NCBI GenBank assembly: GCA_021730835.1 | Contig: JAKFYP010000094.1 | Span: forward strand, 1 to 7,858 | Length of the DNA: 7,858 nt | From: Alphaproteobacteria bacterium | GTDB taxonomy: Bacteria; Pseudomonadota; Alphaproteobacteria; Rickettsiales; UBA998 | Direction of reading: 5' to 3' | Shown here: positions 1 to 5,864 of the stretch, one piece after another | Position numbering within the stretch: position 1 is the first letter of the stretch | How the letters are laid out: every line of letters starts with the position of its first letter | The notes under the pieces: model-generated | The model's database searches: none | What the model was told of the DNA's origin: nothing | The model's input: only the letters and a program-made list of their open reading frames with translations | Position numbers and translations under genes: made by a program

Positions 1-801
1 GAGGTGGACGAAGCAGCCAACCGTATCCGCGAGGAAATCGACCCCGACGCCAATATTATTTTCGGCTCGACTTTCAGTGAGCAGATGGAAGGCATGATGC
101 GCGTTTCCGTGGTGGCGACCGGTATCGAAGCCGAAGCTTCGGGCCGCGATAGCGATGCGTCTTCCCGGCCTGTGCGCCGTTACCCGATGCAGCAGCAAGC
201 CTCAAAGCCCGCCGCCGCGCCGCAGAAACAGCCGGTTACCGCAGTCGCCCGCGAGCAGGAAAAACCGGCTTTGCGTCCGGTGACTCCGATGGTTCGCCCG
301 GCGGCGCAATCTTCCGCGCCCGCCAACCGGCCCGCTCCGGCGACGACTACCGCCGCGTCGCAGGAATCCCATCAGCCGCTGTCCCGGCATGAAGAGGCGC
401 GGACGCATCATCATGAACCGCAGCCGGAGCCGGTGGCGCAACATGAAGAGGAAGTCATGCCGTTGTTTGTGCGCCCCGGCGGCTCAACCGTACAGCGCGC
501 TCATCAGCAGGCGGCGCATGCCGTATCTCCGGTTCAGCATGCCCAGCAGGTGCGTCACGAAGAAGAGGAGCAGGCTGGACACGGATTCGCTTTTATGAAC
601 AGGATCGTCGGTATGGGCAAGGCGGCGCTCAATGCCCGCCATGAAGAGCAGCCTGCTCGTGAGCCACGTCCGCAAGTGCAGTCCCAGCCACAGCGCCCCC
701 GCGCCGTGGAGGTCGCGGAGAAGAAGCCCGCCGCGCCGCGTCAGGAAGAAGGGGATGAATATTACGATATTCCCGCTTTCCTCCGCCGTCAGGCGAATTA
801 G
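1..801 (+). CDS. ftsZ: Cell division protein FtsZ, C-terminal part (5' end outside window)
   Basis: FtsZ is the tubulin-like GTPase that forms the cytoplasmic Z-ring and recruits the division machinery. Only the last 266 codons are present, and the frame is open from base 1. The first ~40 residues (AANRIREE, then DPDANIIFGSTF and RVSVVATGI) match the end of the conserved C-terminal globular subdomain. The GTP-binding half is therefore outside the window. A long, low-complexity linker rich in Pro, Gln, His, Glu and Ala follows, as is usual in alphaproteobacterial FtsZ. It contains a more ordered island, MNRIVGMGKAALNA (about 595-636). The protein ends in DIPAFLRRQAN, the conserved C-terminal peptide that in the family binds FtsA and other partners. 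The acidic motif [R/Q]HEE occurs four times in the linker. Identification is secure; the linker's function is not readable from sequence. Confidence 0.97.
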   Translation, partial: EVDEAANRIREEIDPDANIIFGSTFSEQMEGMMRVSVVATGIEAEASGRDSDASSRPVRRYPMQQQASKPAAAPQKQPVTAVAREQEKPALRPVTPMVRPAAQSSAPANRPAPATTTAASQESHQPLSRHEEARTHHHEPQPEPVAQHEEEVMPLFVRPGGSTVQRAHQQAAHAVSPVQHAQQVRHEEEEQAGHGFAFMNRIVGMGKAALNARHEEQPAREPRPQVQSQPQRPRAVEVAEKKPAAPRQEEGDEYYDIPAFLRRQAN

Positions 802-818
802 CAGTTTGCGGAAAAAAT

Positions 819-985
819 CCCCCCCCCCACAAGGGGGGAGCACGCGAAGCAAGGCTGTAAGCCGAAGCTGAGCGGTGGGGGGGATAATAAGTAAAGCTCT
901 CCCCCCCCCACCGAATCGCCTTCGGATTGCATCCTCGGCTCTTCGACTTCCCCTCAAGGGGAGAGCGGAGTATCGCGGTAATCTG
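819..985. repeat. C/G-rich palindromic repeat, copy 1 (incomplete relative of the element at 5474-5699)
   Basis: The repeat begins about 18 bases after the ftsZ stop. Runs of C and G form several inverted repeats: GGTGGGGGGG (874-883) can pair with the C-run and ACC at 903-912, and CCGAA-TCGCC-TTCGG (911-925) is a short hairpin. Positions 911-960 match 5578-5627 at 48 of 50 bases by hand comparison. The right end, GCGGAGTA...GGTAATCTG (965-985), resembles the right terminal repeat of the second copy, but the matching left terminal repeat is not visible, so this copy looks truncated or diverged. An open frame crosses it on the minus strand and encodes a peptide also encoded by copy 2 (KSRGCNPKAIRWG); I treat that as a by-product of the shared DNA. 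The hairpins could help end ftsZ transcription. The gap between ftsZ and the permease is otherwise featureless. Confidence 0.8.
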
Positions 986-1052
986 AAAAAACAATTGCCG
1001 TGTTATAGGCCGCGAAAGGAAAAAAAACAGTATTTTTTTGAGCCGGTATGCT

Positions 1053-1865
1053 ATGGCTTTGCCGCTTATGGATTCGCAATACCGCATAGAATCGTTTGGC
1101 CGGGTTAACTGGCTGGGGATGGGCACGCTCTATCGCAAGGAAGTCTGGCGTTTCATGAAGGTCTGGAGCCAGACTATCATGGCTCCGATGATGACGACCC
1201 TGCTGTTTCTTGCCATCCTGCTGCTGGCGCTCGGCGGGGGTGAGCGGCAGGTCGGCGGCATCGCTTTCGACCGGTTTATTGCGCCGGGGCTGGTCATGAT
1301 GGGCGTGATGCAAAATGCTTTTGCCAATACTTCCTCCTCGTTGATGCTCTCCAAGATACAGGGGGTGATCGTCGATATCCTGATGCCGCCCATTACCGCC
1401 GGGGAGATGACGTTCGCCTATGTCATGGGTGGAGTGACACGCGGCATGCTGGTAGGTGTCAGCCTGATGGTTGCGGTTTATCTTTTCGTGCCGTTTACGA
1501 TTCACAGCCCGCTGATGGCTATCGCCTATATGCTGCTGGCCAGTATGCTGCTCTCCATCCTCGGTTTTCTCGCCGGAATTGTTTCCCTGAGTTTCGATCA
1601 TGTGGCGGCTTTCACCAATTTTATCGTGTCGCCGCTAGCCTTTCTCTCCGGGACGTTCTATTCGATCCATCAACTGCCCGAACACTGGCGGATGGTGAGC
1701 TATGTCAATCCGTTTTTCTATGCTATTGACGGTTTCCGCTATGCCATGACCGGCGTTCAGGACGGCTCTGTCGTCATCGGGCTTATCACGCTACTGGCGC
1801 TCAATATCATGTTATGGGTGCTGGCCACCCGCTTAGTGACAAGCGGCTGGCGTCTGAAGAGTTAG
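1053..1865 (+). CDS. ABC-2 type transporter permease (YadH/NodJ-like), orphan
   Basis: This is an inner-membrane permease of the ABC-2 exporter class, which works with a separate ATPase. With the ATG at 1053 it has 270 residues, close to the ~250-260 typical of the family. A cytoplasmic N-terminus with the family-like segment NWLGMGTLYRKEVWRF precedes about six hydrophobic segments, near residues 45-61, 75-93, 122-146, 151-178, 186-206 and 240-261. The family's signature lies between the last two: FLSGTFYSI, then LPEHWRMVSYVNPFFYAIDGFRY in outline. The start is uncertain. TTG 1038, ATG 1068 and ATG 1119 are in frame, and no start has a convincing ribosome binding site; an AAAGGA at 1015-1020 is rather far from all of them. 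No ATP-binding partner gene is in the window, so the substrate cannot be named. The neighbouring RTX remnant is convergent and is not a type I secretion partner of this class. Confidence 0.9.
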   Translation: MALPLMDSQYRIESFGRVNWLGMGTLYRKEVWRFMKVWSQTIMAPMMTTLLFLAILLLALGGGERQVGGIAFDRFIAPGLVMMGVMQNAFANTSSSLMLSKIQGVIVDILMPPITAGEMTFAYVMGGVTRGMLVGVSLMVAVYLFVPFTIHSPLMAIAYMLLASMLLSILGFLAGIVSLSFDHVAAFTNFIVSPLAFLSGTFYSIHQLPEHWRMVSYVNPFFYAIDGFRYAMTGVQDGSVVIGLITLLALNIMLWVLATRLVTSGWRLKS

Positions 1866-1892
1866 CAGTCTGTTGAAGAACCCCTCGTTATA

Positions 1893-1980
1893 TAGCTGAT
1901 TGAGTTTGTGCTTACACACAAACTCTACGCCGCATAGGCGGCGCACTAACTTTATGCGCAAGCATAAAGTTAATTAGCTA
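1893..1980. other. Four-way-junction (cloverleaf-like) structured element
   Basis: Three perfect hairpins sit in tandem inside a closing stem. Hairpin 1 pairs GAGTTTGTG (1902-1910) with CACAAACTC (1917-1925), with a 6-nt loop. Hairpin 2 pairs CGCCGC (1928-1933) with GCGGCG (1938-1943), with loop ATAG. Hairpin 3 pairs AACTTTATGC (1948-1957) with GCATAAAGTT (1962-1971), with loop GCAA, a GNRA tetraloop. The closing stem pairs TAGCTGATT (1893-1901) with AATTAGCTA (1972-1980): nine pairs, one of them G-T. Stem and loop sizes rule out a tRNA. It lies between the permease stop and the end of the convergent RTX remnant, whose stop codon is its last three bases. It could be a bidirectional terminator, a small RNA or a mobile palindromic repeat; no run of T follows the stems to favour a classical terminator. 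Confidence 0.65.
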
Positions 1981-2651
1981 GGAGAACAGGAAATCTCCAT
2001 CGGATAGGGTTACGTTGCCGTCCAGAAAGATTTTGAAGTCCGATGATGCCGTAATCACGGTCTTTGACAAGACACTGTCATATGTATAGCCGAGGACGCT
2101 GCCACTGGCCGCGCCGGAAGCAATCCCGATAAAACCAAGTCCCGAAAGATCAATCTTGTCCGCTCCGCCAAACCGGAAATCGGCGATGTGGTCGATGATC
2201 GTCTTACTGGATTCTGCTTTTGCATTAAAACCAAATATATCGACCCCGGAACTTCCGGTCAGCACATCAACTCCCGCCCCGCCGACAATCGTATCATTGC
2301 CTAAATACCCGTTGATGGTATCATCACCGCCCAACCCGCTGATCACATCGTTGGTATCGAACCCGGTAATCGAATCATTCCCGATGTGGCGGCTTCCGCA
2401 AGCCCCCGGTTTTGCAAATCCTGCCATGTCCTGCTTGTGCCGTCGGCAAAGGAAAAGATCTCAATCCGTTCACTGCCTTTGTTGAACTGGTCGGCGATAT
2501 TCAGCGTGCCGTCGCCGGGAATACCAAGCGTCGCGTTGTTGCCGCTGCGAGTAACCGTCAGCCCGGCCCAGATGATTCCTGCGCCGAATGAAACAACATC
2601 AGCAAGGCCATATACATCATTAATCGTATCCACGCCGTCGCCTTGAACGCT
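1978..2651 (-). pseudogene. RTX calcium-binding secreted protein, C-terminal remnant, frameshifted and 5'-truncated
   Basis: RTX proteins leave the cell by type I secretion and fold outside it by binding calcium to glycine/aspartate nonapeptides. Read from 2651 downward, the first frame gives VQGDGVDTIND, then FGAGI, TRSGNNATL and FSFADGT, the pattern of the haemolysin-type calcium-binding related domain. The reading then moves to the other frame (stop at 1978). That frame carries about five nonapeptide units at 2382-2233 (GNDSITGFD, TNDVISGLG, GDDTINGYL, GNDTIVGGA, GVDVLTGSS). A C-terminal region follows that ends in LSDGDFLFS, like type I secretion signals. Adding one base to the CCC at 2380-2382 joins the frames as AATSGNDSITG, the usual RTX join. 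There is no start region: the 5' part is replaced by an IS5-family transposase tail. It is most likely a dead fragment of a much longer gene. Confidence 0.85.
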
Positions 2652-2777
2652 CTTTCTCCTGGCTCGAAAAATGTCGCAGGCTCTGGAAAAACTGCGAGCG
2701 AAAAACCAATACCTCCCTGCAAATGACTGTCCTCGCCTTCCTCGTCCTGCTCTTTAAAAGACTTTAAACAGGTTCTA
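2633..2777 (+). mobile_element. IS5-family insertion sequence remnant (transposase C-terminus and right end)
   Basis: A plus-strand frame running from about 2633 to the TAA at 2765-2767 encodes RRRLERSFSWLEKCRRLWKN and continues with CERKTNTSLQMTV, ending in LLFKRL. This matches the C-terminus of IS5-family DDE transposases, where ER(S/T)FSWL holds the catalytic Glu region and the R-RL-K--E pattern follows. The frame has a stop at 2621-2623 and no start codon, so only about 44 codons of a several-hundred-codon gene remain. Just past the stop, AAACAGGTTCT (2766-2776) is placed where the element's terminal repeat would be, but the other end is absent and cannot be checked. The fragment adjoins, and by a few codons overlaps, the RTX remnant read from the other strand, so the insertion and a later deletion probably removed the RTX gene's 5' part. 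Confidence 0.8.
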
Positions 2778-2847
2778 AAACACGTTGCCGCTTGTTGTGA
2801 CGGGCGGAATATGCAAGTATGGCAAGCTGCATCGTCAATAGTAAATA

Positions 2848-2853
2848 AAGGAG
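2848..2853 (+). promoter_or_regulatory. Strong Shine-Dalgarno-like AAGGAG, oddly far from the PAS-gene ATG
   Basis: AAGGAG is followed by more purines, but the first in-frame ATG of the PAS gene is 24 bases further on. The in-frame ATT at 2860-2862 is 6 bases downstream, the ideal distance. No ATG, GTG or TTG start lies between the in-frame TAA at 2842-2844 and the ATG at 2878. Either the ATG is used with a poor site, or a rare ATT start adds six residues. Confidence 0.4.
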
Positions 2854-2877
2854 AAGGTTATTCAGCAAGAACAACGC

Positions 2878-3297
2878 ATGACGTTTCGCCTGCTGTCGTA
2901 CTGGAATCGTATCCGGGCGAGCAGCACGATGCCATCCCTTGCCCGGGTGAATATCGCGGAAATCGAAGAGATATGGCATTATTCCTTCGTCATTGACGTG
3001 CTGGCGGAGGATGGCCCGTCCTTCCAGTATTTCGGCCCGAATCTGGCAACATTATTCGGTCAGGATTATACCGGTGAGACAATCAGCGAGGCGTTTAATG
3101 ATGCCAAATTAGCCAATACGGTCGGGTTTTATGAGAAGGTGCTGGAGAAAAGAGAACCGGCCCTCGAAGCGGCGGCTTTTTTTCTGGAGGGCCACGAGGT
3201 GCGTTACCGAAGCATCATCGTGCCGCTAAGCAGTGACGACAAGGAAATTGACTATCTGTTCGGCACGACCAATTATAAGATATTCTCGGCGCATTGA
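2878..3297 (+). CDS. Small PAS-domain protein (PAS_5-like), function unknown
   Basis: A 139-residue soluble protein with no signal peptide or membrane segment. It opens with LLSYWNRIRASSTMPSLARV, resembling the start of the alphaproteobacterial PAS_5 group (aromatic-W-x3-R, then MPSRxDIDPxxI). A PAS-like core follows: a strand with FVIDVLAEDGPSFQYFG, a helix around LATLFGQDYTGETISEAF, and closing strands YRSIIVPLSSDDKEIDYLFGTTNY. No output domain is attached, so it is either a stand-alone sensor or an adaptor. The ligand is not readable. It is transcribed away from the IS5 remnant and stands alone: 153 bases separate it from mnmA, and I see no clear terminator there. A weak promoter-like pair, TTGTGA (2795-2800) and TATGGC (2818-2823), lies upstream, but I would not rely on it. 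The start is uncertain because of the ribosome-site spacing. Confidence 0.8.
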   Translation: MTFRLLSYWNRIRASSTMPSLARVNIAEIEEIWHYSFVIDVLAEDGPSFQYFGPNLATLFGQDYTGETISEAFNDAKLANTVGFYEKVLEKREPALEAAAFFLEGHEVRYRSIIVPLSSDDKEIDYLFGTTNYKIFSAH

Positions 3298-3450
3298 GGT
3301 AGCCTGCACAACCTTGCTATTTCTCTCTTCCGGGCACGGGAATACAGTCTGTGATTTTCCGCCGTTTTCTATGGCATTATCGCTATAAATCCCGTATAGA
3401 CCGTGAAAAATACACTGATCTGTATAGCCGGATCATGGGCAGTCAGAAAT

Positions 3451-4566
3451 ATGAATACGCTTGGCATCCATAAACCCGCCTCACAAACCCGCATTGTCGT
3501 TGCTATGTCGGGCGGTGTGGATTCCTCCGTCGTCGCGGCCATGCTGCATGAGGAGGGCTACGAGGTCATCGGCGTGACGCTCCAGCTTTACGATCACGCT
3601 GCGGCGATCCAGAAAAAAGGCGCGTGCTGCGCCGGTCAGGATATTCACGATGCCCGCCGGGTGGCGGAGAGCCTTGGCATTCCTCATTACGTGCTCAATT
3701 ACGAGAGCAAATTCCGCGAGGCGGTGATGAATGATTTCATGGATACCTACCTTGCAGGTCAGACGCCGGTTCCCTGCGTGCGCTGCAACCAGTCGGTGAA
3801 GTTCCGTGACCTGCTGGCAACGGCCCGCGACCTTGGCGCGGATGCGATGGCGACCGGCCATTATGTGCAGCGGCGCGTGGAATCCGGCAGGGCGCAATTG
3901 CTGCGCGGGGCCGATTCCAAAAAAGACCAGAGTTATTTCCTGTTCGCCACGACGCAACAGCAGCTTGATTTTCTGCGCTTTCCGCTTGGGGATCGCACCA
4001 AGGAGCAAACGCGGCGACTGGCGGCGCGCTACGGGCTGGCGGTATCGGATAAACCCGACAGTCAGGATATTTGTTTCGTGCCCGAGGGCGGCTATGCGCG
4101 GGTGATCGAAAAACTCCGCCCCGGCGCGTGCGACCCGGGCGAGATTATTGATCTGGGCGGTGAGGTGCTGGGCCGCCATCAGGGGATTATCCATTATACG
4201 GTGGGCCAGCGGCGGGGACTGCTCGACGGTCAGGCGGAGCCGCTTTATGTCATCCGGCTGGATGCGGAAAAAAATCAGGTCGTCGTCGGGCCGCGTCCGG
4301 CCCTTGCCACGTCACGGATGCGCCTGCGCGATGTCAACTGGCTGGATAGCGATTTGCCGCAGGCGGGCGGCGAGGTGGAAATCCGCTGGCGTTCCTCGCA
4401 ACCGCTACGCCCGGCATTGCTGCGGGGGTTGCCGGATGGCGGCATGGAGGTTGAACTGATACAACCCGAGGAGGGTGTTGCGCCGGGTCAGGCCTGTGTG
4501 GCCTATCTGGGCGAGCGCGTGCTGGGCGGCGGCTGGATTGCGGCAACCGAACGGGCAGGCGCATGA
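3451..4566 (+). CDS. mnmA: tRNA-specific 2-thiouridylase MnmA
   Basis: MnmA adenylates and then thiolates U34 of tRNAs for Lys, Glu and Gln, taking sulfur from a cysteine-desulfurase relay. With the ATG at 3451 the protein has 371 residues, of normal length. The N-type ATP-pyrophosphatase loop SGGVDSS is at residues 20-26. The two active-site cysteines of the family are visible: C112 in CVRCNQSVKF and C208 in KPDSQDICFV. YTVGQRRGL (249-257) starts the central domain, and a C-terminal beta-barrel follows. A GTG at 3403 would add 16 residues, but MNTLGIHKPASQTRIVVAMS matches the usual alphaproteobacterial N-terminus, so I prefer the ATG. The ribosome site before it is weak. The stop overlaps the era start as ATGA, implying co-translation. 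Confidence 0.97.
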   Translation: MNTLGIHKPASQTRIVVAMSGGVDSSVVAAMLHEEGYEVIGVTLQLYDHAAAIQKKGACCAGQDIHDARRVAESLGIPHYVLNYESKFREAVMNDFMDTYLAGQTPVPCVRCNQSVKFRDLLATARDLGADAMATGHYVQRRVESGRAQLLRGADSKKDQSYFLFATTQQQLDFLRFPLGDRTKEQTRRLAARYGLAVSDKPDSQDICFVPEGGYARVIEKLRPGACDPGEIIDLGGEVLGRHQGIIHYTVGQRRGLLDGQAEPLYVIRLDAEKNQVVVGPRPALATSRMRLRDVNWLDSDLPQAGGEVEIRWRSSQPLRPALLRGLPDGGMEVELIQPEEGVAPGQACVAYLGERVLGGGWIAATERAGA

Positions 4567-5459
4567 GCGGGCCGGCGCGCTTCGGCCATGTCGCCATTAT
4601 CGGCGCGCCCAATGCCGGGAAATCAACCCTGCTCAACCATGTCACCGGCATGAAGCTGGCCATTGTCACGCCCAAGGCGCAGACGACCCGCAACCGCATT
4701 CTCGGGGTGGCGATGCACGGGGCGACGCAAATGGCGTTCGTGGATACGCCGGGGATTTTCAGGGCAAAGGAGCGGTTCGAGAAAGCGATGGTGGCGGCGG
4801 CGCTTTCGGGGGCGCGGGATGCCGATGCGATTGTGCTGATGGTTGACGCCATGCGCGGCGTCACGCCCGAGGTGGAAATGATCGTGGAGCAACTGGCCCG
4901 GATGGGTTTGCCGAAACTGCTGGTGCTCAACAAGGTGGATAAGGTGAAAAAGGAAGTGTTGCCGCCGCTGGCCGCTGACCTGTTCGGGCGCGGCGGGTTT
5001 GAGGCCTGCTTCATGATCTCCGCGCAGAAGGGGGATGGGGTGGATGCGCTGCTCGCTCATCTGGCCGGGCTGCTGCCCGAGGGGCCGTGGCATTTCCCCG
5101 AGGATCAGGTGACCGACGTGCCGATGCGCGAGCTGGCGGCGGAAATCACCCGGGAAAAATTATTCTTCCGGCTGCAACAGGAATTGCCCTACGGCGCGGC
5201 GGTGGAAGCCGAATCATGGGAGGAGAAAGCCGACGGCTCCATCCGTATCGGGCAGGTGATCTATGTGCAAAGCGAAGGGCAAAAGAAAATCGTCATCGGC
5301 GCAAAGGGGGCGATGCTCAAGGCTATCGGGCAGGCCGCCCGAGCCGATATTGGCAGGCTGGCCGGGGTGACGGTGCACCTGTCGCTGTTCGTCAAGGTAA
5401 GCAAGGACTGGAAAGACAATCCAGGTTTTTATTCCCGTATCGGGCTGGAATATAAATAG
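4563..5459 (+). CDS. era: GTPase Era, 16S rRNA-binding ribosome assembly factor
   Basis: Era binds the 3' end of 16S rRNA and acts as a GTP-driven checkpoint in 30S subunit maturation. The protein has 298 residues, against about 300 in the family. The GTPase motifs are intact: G1 GAPNAGKS (14-21), TTR of the switch I/G2 region (41-43), DTPG (61-64), NKVD (123-126) and SAQK (153-156). The C-terminal KH domain has its GxxG loop as GAKG (246-249), within KKIVIGAKGAMLKAIG, and ends with the family pattern LFVKVSKDWKDNP then GLEYK. The start ATG overlaps the mnmA stop by four bases and is the only start fitting the G1 position. Era is more often found next to rnc and recO, so the mnmA-era pairing is a local arrangement. 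No simple terminator follows; a mobile repeat begins 14 bases after the stop. Confidence 0.98.
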   Translation: MSGPARFGHVAIIGAPNAGKSTLLNHVTGMKLAIVTPKAQTTRNRILGVAMHGATQMAFVDTPGIFRAKERFEKAMVAAALSGARDADAIVLMVDAMRGVTPEVEMIVEQLARMGLPKLLVLNKVDKVKKEVLPPLAADLFGRGGFEACFMISAQKGDGVDALLAHLAGLLPEGPWHFPEDQVTDVPMRELAAEITREKLFFRLQQELPYGAAVEAESWEEKADGSIRIGQVIYVQSEGQKKIVIGAKGAMLKAIGQAARADIGRLAGVTVHLSLFVKVSKDWKDNPGFYSRIGLEYK

Positions 5460-5473
5460 CCTCAAATAAGTAT

Positions 5474-5699
5474 CTGATTACCCACAATACTCCGCTCCCC
5501 CCTTGAGGGGGAGCAGACGAAGCAAGGCTGAGGGCCGTAGCTGAGTCGTGGGGGGGGCAGATAAGAAACGCCCCCCACCGAATCGCCTTCGGATTACATC
5601 CTCGGCTCTTCGACTCCCCCTCAAGGGGGGAGTGGTAACCGGCTGCTTTTATTGACATACATACAGATAGGAGGCAAGCGGAGTAATGTGGGTAATCAG
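5474..5699. mobile_element. MITE-like palindromic element, copy 2, with terminal inverted repeats and flanking duplications
   Basis: This is a 226-bp non-coding element. Its ends, 5474-5495 (CTGATTACCC...ACTCCGC) and 5678-5699, are inverted repeats matching at 21 of 22 bases. The 10-bp AAATAAGTAT occurs immediately outside both ends (5464-5473 and 5700-5709), as a target-site duplication would. Inside, CTCCCCCCTTGAGGGGGAG (5495-5513) and 5614-5632 form a perfect 19-bp inverted repeat, GTGGGGGG pairs with CCCCCCAC at the centre, and CCGAA-TCGCC-TTCGG (5578-5592) is a small hairpin. The right arm has 45 extra bases (5633-5677) with no counterpart on the left. There is no transposase gene, so the element would need an enzyme from elsewhere. 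It shares its core with 819-985. Placed just after era, it may also terminate the mnmA-era transcript. Confidence 0.75.
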
Positions 5700-5752
5700 A
5701 AATAAGTATAACCGATTCAGGTTGTGTATCATCATCCGCTGACTGGGTTGGA

Positions 5753-5787
5753 GTCATTCCGAATCATTTTTTGGCATTTGGAATGAC
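5753..5787. repeat. Imperfect hairpin between era and cobT
   Basis: GTCATTCC (5753-5760) pairs with GGAATGAC (5780-5787). After one mismatch, AAT (5762-5764) pairs with ATT (5776-5778), leaving an 11-nt loop. It resembles the GTCATTCC...GGAATGAC hairpins often dispersed in proteobacterial intergenic DNA. It lies between two convergent genes and could end transcription from either side, but no T-run follows on either strand. The rest of 5710-5864 shows nothing I can name. Confidence 0.5.
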
Positions 5788-5864
5788 CGGCTGGCGACGG
5801 CCATCCCGGTGAGGCATTGAGCTACCGCCGCTACGCCGGGCCGATTCCGGTCGAAACAACCGAT

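Noticed and set aside
629..1126. Minus-strand frame across the ftsZ end and repeat copy 1 as a real gene
   Set aside because: It overlaps the ftsZ coding end and exists because the palindromic repeat is open in this frame; no start site or family match.
954..1601. A 215-codon His/Gln-rich frame opposite the permease
   Set aside because: Its composition is what the reverse of hydrophobic membrane codons gives; no start signal or family pattern.
1866..1890. CAGTCTGTTGAAGAACCCC as the other end of the IS5 remnant
   Set aside because: It only partly resembles the reverse of the right end near 2766-2776, and the match is too short and gapped to support a paired terminus.
1893..1980. Four-way structure as a tRNA gene
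   Set aside because: Stems of 9, 9, 6 and 10 bp with loops of 6, 4 and 4 do not fit tRNA arms, there is no seven-base anticodon loop, and no TTC-type T loop.
2092..2103. ATGTATAGCCGA repeated at 7794-7805
   Set aside because: One or two chance 12-base matches are expected in a window this size, and this copy lies in the RTX coding remnant without a hairpin partner.
2640..2740. A PEP-CTERM-like string (FPEPATFFEP) on the minus strand upstream of the RTX remnant
   Set aside because: It is the antisense of the IS5 transposase tail, in a frame without a following membrane anchor and basic tail.
3481..4194. A 237-codon open frame opposite mnmA
   Set aside because: Shadow of a strongly conserved gene; the product shows no recognisable motif.
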